Positions 1 through 5,034 are shown, counted from the first letter of the stretch. The stretch: DNA of 5,519 bases from Giesbergeria sp. (GCA_030690515.1 JAUYGP010000271.1:1-5519); one strand, 5' to 3'. Numbers and translations are program-made. The notes: a model not told the origin generated them from the letters alone.

Positions 1-1060
1 TGCTGGCGCGAAAGTTGTCGGAGCCGGCTTTCATGACCAGGCGGTGGATTCCTACTACGGGCAGTGCTGAGGGGCGAGTGCTGAGTGCTGAGGGTTCGGC
101 ACGCAGGGCGTCTAGCTTTTTCAGGATGTCAGTCGCGATGAAGTCTTTGCGGGTGGTGTTGCTGTCCACAATGGCTTGCATGATGTTTTGTGGCACGTCG
201 CTGTAGTTGGCCAGCAGTTGTTTTGTGTCTTTAGGCAAGCAGTAGCCGCCGTAACCAAAACTGGGGTTGTTGTAGTGGCTGCCTATGCGCGGGTCCAGGC
301 ACACGCCTTGGATGATTTGTTTGGTGTCTAGGCCGTGGGTGGCGGCGTAGGTGTCTAGCTCGTTGAAAAAGGCCACGCGCATGGCCAAGTAGGTGTTGGC
401 AAAGAGCTTGATGGCTTCGGCTTCTGTGCTGTGGGTAAACAGGACGTCTATGTTTTGTTTGATGGCGCCTTGCTGGAGGAGGGCGGCGAAGGTTTTGGCT
501 GCTTTGGTTTGGGCGCCTATGACGATTCTGCTGGGGTGGAGGTTGTCGTGGAGGGCGCGGCCTTCTCTTAGGAATTCGGGGCTAAAGATGATTTGGGGGG
601 ACGAAGTCATTCGCGGCGGGGGCGCCGCTCCAACAGGGATGTTTGTTGGAGCGGCGGCATCAAAGCGAAGGGTTGCTAGCAGCTTGGCGGTGTAGCCTAC
701 GGGGACGGTGCTTTTGATGACCATGACGGCGGCTGGGTTGATGGCTAGCACGTCGGCAACTACGGATTCAATTGACTTGGTGTTGAAGTAGTTGGTTTGG
801 GGGTCGTAGTCTGTGGGGGTGGCTATAACCACATAGTCGGCACCCAGGTAGGCTTCTTGTTTGTTGAGCGTGGCTTTGAAGTTAATTGGCTTGTGCTGCA
901 AAAAGTGTTCTATGTCTGCGTCTTCTATGGGGCTTTGCTTGGCGTTAAGCATGGCCACTTTTTCTGGGACGATGTCAATGGCGACCACTTCGTTGTGCTG
1001 GGCTAACAGCATGGCGTTGCTTAGGCCTACGTAGCCGGTGCCGGCGATGGCGATTTTCAT
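1..1060 (-). CDS. ugd: UDP-glucose 6-dehydrogenase, 3' end outside window
   Basis: Oxidises UDP-glucose to UDP-glucuronate with two NAD+ in the cytoplasm, supplying capsule, exopolysaccharide or LPS synthesis. The reading frame is open from ATG at 1060 to the left edge: 353 codons are visible, and about 45 more would be expected. Visible motifs: Rossmann dinucleotide-binding GTGYVG at residues 7-12, TPTDYDP, KSTVPVG at 116-122, FSPEFLREG at 159-167, and the catalytic-cysteine block GYGGYCLPKD with Cys274. RLVMKAGSDNFRAS at 340-353 matches the E. coli-type enzyme as I recall it. Two stretches are absent from the usual protein: about 21 residues between YTAKLLATLR and IIFSPEF (about 133-154, from a REP-like element) and PSALSTRPSAL at 323-333 (from a heptamer array). 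Neither shifts the frame and all key residues remain, so it is probably functional. The start codon abuts the gmd1 stop with no spacer, suggesting coupled translation; no strong Shine-Dalgarno is seen. Confidence 0.93.
   Translation of the reverse strand, partial: MKIAIAGTGYVGLSNAMLLAQHNEVVAIDIVPEKVAMLNAKQSPIEDADIEHFLQHKPINFKATLNKQEAYLGADYVVIATPTDYDPQTNYFNTKSIESVVADVLAINPAAVMVIKSTVPVGYTAKLLATLRFDAAAPTNIPVGAAPPPRMTSSPQIIFSPEFLREGRALHDNLHPSRIVIGAQTKAAKTFAALLQQGAIKQNIDVLFTHSTEAEAIKLFANTYLAMRVAFFNELDTYAATHGLDTKQIIQGVCLDPRIGSHYNNPSFGYGGYCLPKDTKQLLANYSDVPQNIMQAIVDSNTTRKDFIATDILKKLDALRAEPSALSTRPSALPVVGIHRLVMKAGSDNFRAS
62..94 (-). repeat. Heptamer repeat array, copy 1 (inside ugd)
   Basis: A 33-bp array of 7-bp units on the plus strand: AGTGCTG, AGGGGCG, AGTGCTG, AGTGCTG, then AGGG, preceded by C. 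It is base-for-base identical to the copy at 3261-3293. Read on the coding (minus) strand of ugd it is in frame and encodes PSALSTRPSAL, ugd residues 323-333, in the variable linker before the conserved VVGIHRLVMK block. The E. coli enzyme, as I recall it, has only a few residues there. Confidence 0.9.
613..658. repeat. REP/BIME-like double hairpin inside ugd
   Basis: Two overlapping inverted repeats are visible. GCCGCTCCAACA at 624-635 and its perfect complement TGTTGGAGCGGC at 644-655 enclose an 8-nt loop. GCGGCG at 613-618 and CGCCGC at 623-628 form a second 6-bp hairpin with a GGGG loop. Read on the minus strand, the 635-613 half begins TGTTGGA before a GC-rich hairpin, the layout of REP elements with a GTTG/GTAG foot; 644-658 looks like a second, shorter half in inverse orientation, as in a BIME. 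It lies wholly within the ugd reading frame and accounts for most of an extra segment (AAAPTNIPVGAAPPPR and neighbours). Assignment to a known REP family is inferred. Confidence 0.7.
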
Positions 1061-2161
1061 TTATTCAACGCTCACGTTGACGTTGTAGCCGTTGGCTTTG
1101 AGCAGGGCGTGCTGTTTGGCTTGGGTCAGGTCGTGGGCAACCATCTCTTGGCACATTGCTTGTGCGGTGATTTCCGGTACCCAGCCTAGTTTTTGTTTGG
1201 CCTTGGTGGGGTCGCCCAAGAGGGTTTCTACTTCTGTGGGGCGGAAGTAGCGGGGGTCGATTTTGATGACGGCTTGGTCATTCCAGTAGCCGACTTCATC
1301 CACACCAGTACCTTCCCAGCGCAGTTGTATACCCAGGGCTTCGGCGGTCCAGTTGATGAATTGGCGCACGCTGTATTGCACGCCGGTGGCAATGACAAAG
1401 TCTTCTGGCTGGTCTTGCTGCAGCATCATCCACTGCATGCGCACGTAGTCTTTGGCGTGGCCCCAGTCTCGCAGGGCGTCTATGTTGCCCATGTACAGGC
1501 AGCTTTCCAGGCCCTGGCTGATGTTGGCCAGGCCGCGGGTAATTTTGCGGGTGACAAAGGTTTCGCCACGGCGCGGGCTTTCGTGGTTGAACAAGATGCC
1601 GTTACAGGCATACATGCCATAGGCTTCGCGGTAGTTCACCGTAATCCAATACGCATAGAGCTTGGCCACGGCGTAGGGGCTGCGCGGGTAGAAGGGGGTG
1701 GTTTCTTTTTGGGGTATCTCTTGCACCTGGCCATACAGCTCGCTGGTGCTGGCTTGGTAAAAGCGGGTTTTCTTCTCCAGGCCCAGGATGCGAATGGCTT
1801 CCAAAATGCGCAGCGTGCCCATGCCGTCTACGTCGGCGGTGTATTCGGGGCTCTCAAATGACACCGCCACATGGCTTTGGGCGCCCAGGTTGTAAATTTC
1901 ATCAGGCTGGGTGAGCTGGATGATGCGGGTGAGGTTGCTGGTGTCTGACAGGTCGCCGTAGTGCAGGCTAAAGTTGGCGTTGTTGATGTGCGGGTCTTGG
2001 TAGATGTGATCTATCCGCTGGGTGTTAAATGAGCTGGCGCGGCGCTTGATGCCGTGCACCTTGTAGCCTTTTTCTAATAAAAATTCAGCCAGGTAGCTGC
2101 CGTCTTGGCCGGTGATGCCGGTGATTAGGGCGGTTTTAGGGGGTGCCATGGTGGAAATCAT
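1061..2161 (-). CDS. gmd: GDP-mannose 4,6-dehydratase, copy 1
   Basis: Converts GDP-D-mannose to GDP-4-keto-6-deoxy-D-mannose, the branch point to GDP-L-fucose, GDP-D-rhamnose, GDP-perosamine and colitose; cytoplasmic, NADP-dependent, short-chain dehydrogenase/reductase superfamily. It has 366 residues, normal for the family. Visible: Rossmann motif GITGQDG at 15-21, GIKRRASSFNTQR at 37-49, active-site STSELYG (Thr139, Glu141), YAVAK with Tyr163 and Lys167, and SPRRGETFVTRKI at 195-207. The start at 2161 overlaps the stop of the KilA-N gene as ATGA, implying coupling. An inner ATG at 2149 (MAPPKTALITG) aligns better with copy 2 and may be the true start; neither has a clear Shine-Dalgarno. 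By eye it differs from copy 2 at about twenty residues and lacks copy 2's 12-residue insertion, so this is the standard form. The following ugd starts at the next base. Confidence 0.95.
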   Translation of the reverse strand: MISTMAPPKTALITGITGQDGSYLAEFLLEKGYKVHGIKRRASSFNTQRIDHIYQDPHINNANFSLHYGDLSDTSNLTRIIQLTQPDEIYNLGAQSHVAVSFESPEYTADVDGMGTLRILEAIRILGLEKKTRFYQASTSELYGQVQEIPQKETTPFYPRSPYAVAKLYAYWITVNYREAYGMYACNGILFNHESPRRGETFVTRKITRGLANISQGLESCLYMGNIDALRDWGHAKDYVRMQWMMLQQDQPEDFVIATGVQYSVRQFINWTAEALGIQLRWEGTGVDEVGYWNDQAVIKIDPRYFRPTEVETLLGDPTKAKQKLGWVPEITAQAMCQEMVAHDLTQAKQHALLKANGYNVNVSVE

Positions 2162-2976
2162 TTGATTTTCAAAACTGCTGCGTTGCCCAGCAGTGAGCGC
2201 ATTTGGTGAATGGCAGTGTTATTCAAGGCTAGCAGGCGTTCGCTTTGGGAAATGCTTTGGCGAATCAGCTCGGCATTGATGCTTTCCATGTTGGAGAGGA
2301 TGATGAGCTGTTCCACACTGGCATGGTCGCGCATGTTACCTTGCTTGGTGTGGTTTTGGTCGCACCATTGTTTGGCGGTCATGCCAAATAGTGCGATGTT
2401 CAAGACATCGGCCTCAGAGGCGTAAATCAACCCTGCTTGCACTTTTGTAACGGCTTGAGGAATGATGTTTTCAGCGATGGCATCGGTATGGATGCGATAG
2501 TTGATTTTACTCAGTGACCGGGTCAGGTTCCATTCAAGCGACTTGGCTTCTATTTCTTCATCTTTGAGGCGTTGGAATTCTTTGATGAGGTAGAGCTTGA
2601 ACTTGGGGCTGATCCAGCTGGCAAACTCAAAAGCGATGTCTTTGTGGGCGTAGGTGCCACCGTAGCGGCCTGCTTTGGCTATTAGGCCGGTGGCATGGGT
2701 GCGTGTGAGCCACTGCTTAACCGACATGGTGAAGCGGTTGAAGCCCGCATCTTTTTTAATTTCCTCGAATTCGAGGGAATTAAAAGCCGGGTTGTAGATT
2801 TCTTCCCAGACCGACAAAAACTCCAACGTGTTTTTGTTGCGCAGCCAGTTGTCTATAACAGCCGAGCCATTTTCGCTTTGGCGCACCATATCGGTTAGCG
2901 AGATGAAATCTGCATCTGACTGGTGGAGGACGGTGACGGGTACGCTTTGCACCATCAGGATTTTGTTATTTGTCAT
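2158..2976 (-). CDS. KilA-N domain DNA-binding protein
   Basis: A 272-residue protein with an N-terminal KilA-N domain (roughly residues 20-137). Recognisable parts are FISLTDMVR, the IDNWLRNKNTLEFL segment, TGLIAKAGRYGGTYAHKDIA and EFASWISPKFKLYLIKEFQ, which is the conserved end of the domain. The C-terminal part carries a second conserved block (ALFGMTAKQWCDQN...GNMRDHASVEQL, about 195-224) that I associate with a widespread chromosomal group of KilA-N proteins. KilA-N domains occur in phage and large DNA virus proteins and bind DNA; the role of this chromosomal group is not known to me. The gene sits between the two gmd copies, looks more AT-rich than they do, and overlaps gmd1 by 4 bp (ATGA), so it appears to be an inserted passenger in the sugar operon. 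No obvious Shine-Dalgarno precedes the ATG; a palindrome lies 10 nt upstream. Confidence 0.87.
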   Translation of the reverse strand: MTNNKILMVQSVPVTVLHQSDADFISLTDMVRQSENGSAVIDNWLRNKNTLEFLSVWEEIYNPAFNSLEFEEIKKDAGFNRFTMSVKQWLTRTHATGLIAKAGRYGGTYAHKDIAFEFASWISPKFKLYLIKEFQRLKDEEIEAKSLEWNLTRSLSKINYRIHTDAIAENIIPQAVTKVQAGLIYASEADVLNIALFGMTAKQWCDQNHTKQGNMRDHASVEQLIILSNMESINAELIRQSISQSERLLALNNTAIHQMRSLLGNAAVLKIK

Positions 2977-2986
2977 GGGTTAATGA

Positions 2987-3001
2987 CTATTAATTTAATA
3001 G
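2987..3001. promoter_or_regulatory. AT-rich palindrome upstream of the KilA-N gene
   Basis: CTATTAA-T-TTAATAG is a perfect 7-bp inverted repeat around one central base, ending 10 nt before the KilA-N start codon. Position and symmetry fit an operator or autoregulatory site. It overlaps the edge of the 44-bp repeat at 2990-3033, so the symmetry could also be chance in AT-rich sequence. Function is inferred. Confidence 0.35.
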
Positions 3002-3033
3002 CTTACTACGCTTATTGGACGGAGGCTATAGGC
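2990..3033 (-). repeat. 44-bp intergenic repeat, copy A
   Basis: Aligns without gaps to 4511-4554 with 33 of 44 bases equal by my count (shared ATAGCT, CGCTT, GGCTA and AGGC blocks). It begins 5 nt after the gmd2 stop codon on the coding strand. The sequence resembles a TGATAGCTGCTTGCGC-type repeat I recall between genes of Comamonadaceae; that link is from memory. It could act as a 3'-UTR element, but no U-run or strong stem marks it as a terminator. Confidence 0.6.
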
Positions 3034-3038
3034 TTATT

Positions 3039-4172
3039 TCATTCAGTACTGACGTTGACGTTGTAGCCGTGGTGCTTGAGCAGTGCATGTTTTTTGGCTT
3101 CAGCCAGGTCGTGGGCGACCATCTCTTGGCACATTTCCTGCGCGGTGATCTCTGGCACCCAGCCGAGCTTTTGCTTGGCCTTGCTGGGGTCGCCCAGCAG
3201 GGTTTCTACTTCTGTGGGGCGAAAGTAGCGGGGGTCTATCCGAACCACAGGTTCGGATGACAGTGCTGAGGGGCGAGTGCTGAGTGCTGAGGGGGTCCAG
3301 TAGCCGACTTCATTCACACCTGTTCCCTCCCAGCGCATTTGCATGCCTAGGGCTTTGGCGGTCCATTCTATGAATTGGCGTACGGTGTATTGGACGCCGG
3401 TGGCTATGACAAAGTCTTCTGGGTGGTCTTGTTGCAGCATCATCCATTGCATGCGCACGTAGTCTTTGGCGTGGCCCCAATCGCGCAGGGCGTCTATGTT
3501 GCCCATGTACAGGCAGCTTTCCAGGCCCTGGCTGATGTTGGCCAAGCCGCGGGTGATTTTGCGGGTGACAAAGGTTTCGCCACGGCGCGGGCTTTCGTGG
3601 TTAAACAAGATGCCGTTACAGGCATACATGCCATAGGCTTCGCGGTAGTTCACCGTAATCCAATACGCATAGAGTTTGGCCACGGCGTAGGGGCTGCGCG
3701 GGTAAAAGGGTGTGGTTTCTCTTTGGGGTATTTCTTGCACCTGGCCATACAGCTCGGAGGTAGAGGCTTGGTAAAACCGGGTTTTTTGGGCCAGCCCCAA
3801 GATGCGAATGGCCTCCAAAATACGCAGGGTGCCCATGCCGTCTACGTCGGCGGTGTATTCGGGGCTCTCAAACGACACCGCCACATGGCTTTGCGCGCCC
3901 AGGTTGTAAATTTCATCAGGCTGGGTGAGCTGGATGATGCGGGTAAGGTTGCTGGTGTCTGATAGGTCGCCGTAGTGCAGGGTAAAGTTGGCGTTGTTGA
4001 TGTGCGGGTCTTGGTAGATGTGGTCTACCCGCTGGGTGTTAAAGCTGCTGGCCCGACGCTTGATGCCGTGCACCTTGTAGCCTTTTTCCAGCAAAAATTC
4101 AGCCAGGTAGCTGCCGTCTTGGCCGGTGATGCCGGTGATTAGGGCGGTTTTTTGGGGTGTCATGGGGGTCAT
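3039..4172 (-). CDS. gmd: GDP-mannose 4,6-dehydratase, copy 2, with repeat-encoded insertion
   Basis: Second gmd paralogue, 377 residues, same reaction as copy 1. Catalytic and binding residues are all present: GITGQDG at 14-20, STSELYG with Thr138 and Glu140, YAVAK with Tyr162 and Lys166. Right after GYW (290-292), copy 1 has NDQAVIKIDP whereas this copy reads TPSALSTRPSALSSEPVVRIDP, a net gain of 12 residues encoded by a heptamer array. The site is in the C-terminal substrate-domain part, just before the conserved DPRYFRPTEVETLLGD block; length varies there between family members as I recall, so the enzyme may still work. The start at 4172 lies one base after the stop of the 68-aa gene. An inner ATG at 4163 (MTPQKTALITG) is the position shared with copy 1. 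Middle stretches are almost identical in DNA to copy 1 while the ends have diverged more, suggesting duplication with later gene conversion. Confidence 0.94.
   Translation of the reverse strand: MTPMTPQKTALITGITGQDGSYLAEFLLEKGYKVHGIKRRASSFNTQRVDHIYQDPHINNANFTLHYGDLSDTSNLTRIIQLTQPDEIYNLGAQSHVAVSFESPEYTADVDGMGTLRILEAIRILGLAQKTRFYQASTSELYGQVQEIPQRETTPFYPRSPYAVAKLYAYWITVNYREAYGMYACNGILFNHESPRRGETFVTRKITRGLANISQGLESCLYMGNIDALRDWGHAKDYVRMQWMMLQQDHPEDFVIATGVQYTVRQFIEWTAKALGMQMRWEGTGVNEVGYWTPSALSTRPSALSSEPVVRIDPRYFRPTEVETLLGDPSKAKQKLGWVPEITAQEMCQEMVAHDLAEAKKHALLKHHGYNVNVSTE
3261..3293 (-). repeat. Heptamer repeat array, copy 2 (inside gmd2)
   Basis: A 33-bp array identical to the one at 62-94 (units AGTGCTG, AGGGGCG, AGTGCTG, AGTGCTG, AGGG). 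On the coding strand it is in the same reading frame as in ugd and gives PSALSTRPSAL. The paralogous copy gmd1 lacks it at the same place, which makes gmd1 a natural empty-site control and shows the array is an insertion. Confidence 0.92.
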
Positions 4173-4173
4173 A

Positions 4174-4380
4174 TCAGGATCGGTTTAACTGGCTTGAGAA
4201 CTGGTTGGCAGCGGCAGAAATTTGTTCAATACTCATGTCTGGCAGGCCGGTTCGTCGCCATTCTGTGTAGTTGAATTTGTCTTGGTTAACGGCTATCAAA
4301 AACCGTTCCGCCTCAATCAGACCCAGGGAGCCTATAAGGGCTTGCATGCCTTGCATGCGAATTTCGGATTCAGTTCTCAT
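4174..4380 (-). CDS. 68-aa protein of unknown function
   Basis: A small soluble protein, MRTESEIRMQGMQALI... to ...QFSSQLNRS. I do not recognise it with certainty. The pattern (short N-terminal helix, QGMQALIGSLGLIEAERFL, then a DKFNYTEWRR segment) recalls small proteins I have seen beside PIN-type toxins, so an orphan antitoxin is possible but unproven. The start at 4380 is preferred to the in-frame ATG at 4410 because GGAG lies 7 nt before it and the ten extra residues (MRPLLFWRTG) derive from the spacer. Its stop is one base from the gmd2 start, so it is the immediate upstream partner in the same transcript. No candidate toxin is adjacent. Confidence 0.68.
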   Translation of the reverse strand: MRTESEIRMQGMQALIGSLGLIEAERFLIAVNQDKFNYTEWRRTGLPDMSIEQISAAANQFSSQLNRS

Positions 4381-4387
4381 ACCAGTT

Positions 4388-4391
4388 CTCC
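4388..4391 (-). promoter_or_regulatory. Ribosome binding site GGAG
   Basis: GGAG on the minus strand with a 7-nt spacer to ATG at 4380. It is the best Shine-Dalgarno in the window and decides the start of the 68-aa gene in favour of 4380 over 4410. Confidence 0.65.
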
Positions 4392-4428
4392 AAAAAAGCA
4401 ATGGCCTCACCCGGGACCAAAAGCACAG

Positions 4429-4450
4429 AAAAGGGGACGCTACCCTTTAT
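4429..4450. repeat. 22-bp hairpin repeat, copy 1
   Basis: Begins AAAAGGGGACGC and ends TACCCTTTAT; the AAAGGG and CCCTTT ends can pair around GACGCTA-type centres. Identical to 5391-5412 and one base different from 5013-5034. It lies 11 nt from the heptamer array at 4462. On the minus strand it encodes IKGSVPF in one frame. It resembles REP-type short palindromes; family assignment is inferred. Confidence 0.75.
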
Positions 4451-4461
4451 CCCCACTTTGT

Positions 4462-4494
4462 TAGTACTGAGGAACGAGTGCTGAGTGCTGAGTG
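4462..4494 (-). repeat. Heptamer repeat array, copy 3 (degenerate, intergenic)
   Basis: Same layout as the arrays at 62-94 and 3261-3293 but with several base changes (AGTACTG, AGGAACG, AGTGCTG, AGTGCTG, AGTG). It lies between the DUF3368 relic and the 68-aa gene, next to a 22-bp hairpin repeat. Confidence 0.82.
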
Positions 4495-4510
4495 TGGTCA
4501 TGGGGGGATG

Positions 4511-4554
4511 TTTATTTGATAGCTGTTTGCGCTTTATTGACGGGGGCTAGAGGC
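4511..4554 (-). repeat. 44-bp intergenic repeat, copy B
   Basis: Ungapped match to 2990-3033 (33 of 44 bases). It begins 5 nt after the stop codon of the DUF3368-like relic, the same spacing as copy A behind gmd2. This copy reads TTGATAGCTGTTTGCGC at its left side and is closer to the Comamonadaceae-type intergenic repeat I recall. Confidence 0.6.
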
Positions 4555-4559
4555 AATAA

Positions 4560-4700
4560 TCAGTGCGCTAGCGCAAAGCAAATTACATCTTTGCTAAGCC
4601 AGATGCCACGTTCACGCATTCTGTCAAGTGCATCACTCATTACTACCGGGTAGCCAGCTAAAGTGGTGTTGGTAACAACGACCCGGGCTTGATCAAGCAT
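4560..4700 (-). pseudogene. DUF3368-type toxin relic with internal deletion
   Basis: A 46-codon frame (ATG at 4700, TGA at 4562-4560) overlapping the UPF0175 gene by 8 bp, the usual layout of UPF0175-DUF3368 pairs. The first residues, ARVVVTNTTLA, look like the N-terminal strand of a DUF3368 PIN-like protein (typically RVVVSDTSPL). The rest, MSDALDRMRERGIWLSKDVI, looks like its C-terminal helices (typically LDALRERGFRLS). Family members are about 150-170 residues, so roughly 110 central residues are missing and the ends are joined in frame. The Asp of the usual VSDTS strand is Asn here and the central acidic residues are gone, so nuclease activity is not expected. Calling it a relic rather than a genuine microprotein is inference. 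Confidence 0.6.
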
Positions 4701-4941
4701 TCAAGATATCCTGCGCAAGTTCGTTCTCGTCCAAGTCAATCATGGGCACTCCAAACCGGTGAAGCTCACCCAAAAACTGTACACGGGGCATGCCGATAAG
4801 CAAAGCCGCCATGCCTGACGATAGGCGTTTCATTTCAAAAAGCTTGATGGCCATCGCCAACTTGGCATCTTGCATAAACTGCTGTGGGGTGCATTGCGCG
4901 GCATCAGGCAGATGGTTTGGCACTTCAACAAGGAGTTGCAT
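4693..4941 (-). CDS. UPF0175 family antitoxin-like protein
   Basis: An 82-residue protein, the normal size for the family. An N-terminal strand (MQLLVEVPN) is followed by helices bearing the family's hallmark KLFEMKRLSSGMAALLIG (residues 33-50), PRVQFLGELHRFGVPMIDLD (52-71) and an acidic tail. UPF0175 proteins are small putative DNA-binding antitoxins normally encoded just before a DUF3368 PIN-like toxin. Here the partner frame overlaps by 8 bp but is only a relic (4560-4700). The antitoxin appears intact and would be an orphan. The start at 4941 fits the family; only a weak GAG lies upstream. A heptamer array starts 25 nt before the start codon. Confidence 0.82.
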   Translation of the reverse strand: MQLLVEVPNHLPDAAQCTPQQFMQDAKLAMAIKLFEMKRLSSGMAALLIGMPRVQFLGELHRFGVPMIDLDENELAQDILNA

Positions 4942-4966
4942 GGTGAGTTTGTTCTCGATAAATGCT

Positions 4967-5012
4967 AGTGCTGAGGGACGAGTGCTGAGGGACGAGTGCT
5001 GAGTGCTGAGGG
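4967..5012 (-). repeat. Heptamer repeat array, copy 4 (expanded)
   Basis: A longer 46-bp version: AGTGCTG, AGGGACG, AGTGCTG, AGGGACG, AGTGCTG, AGTGCTG, AGGG. Compared with the 33-bp form it has one extra 14-bp AGTGCTG-AGGGACG pair, so arrays vary in unit number, as expected from slippage or unequal exchange. It abuts the hairpin repeat at 5013 with no gap and sits upstream of the UPF0175 gene. Confidence 0.9.
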
Positions 5013-5034
5013 AAAAGGGGACGCTAACCTTTAT
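5013..5034. repeat. 22-bp hairpin repeat, copy 2
   Basis: Same element as 4429-4450 and 5391-5412 with one base changed (TAACC for TACCC). It directly abuts the expanded heptamer array and lies 35 nt beyond the end of the vapC relic. Confidence 0.75.

Noticed and set aside
393..1006. Plus-strand frames within ugd (393-695 and 797-1006)
   Set aside because: They lie antisense to a clear UDP-glucose dehydrogenase frame with all catalytic motifs.
1..1060. Ugd as a pseudogene because of its two insertions
   Set aside because: Both insertions preserve the frame, and GTGYVG, the catalytic Cys274 block and the other conserved blocks are intact; no stop is seen up to the window edge.
1193..1861. 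Long plus-strand frame of 222 codons antisense to gmd1 (and its counterpart at 3375-3962 antisense to gmd2)
   Set aside because: Its protein is low-complexity and lacks any recognisable domain; it mirrors the strongly conserved Gmd frame on the other strand, and the same shadow appears in both copies.
4381..4410. Upstream start at 4410 for the 68-aa gene (78 residues)
   Set aside because: GGAG lies 7 nt before the ATG at 4380, and the extra ten residues look like translated spacer.
4967..5012. Heptamer array considered as a CRISPR array
   Set aside because: Units are 7 bp with no spacers of unique sequence; it is a simple tandem repeat.
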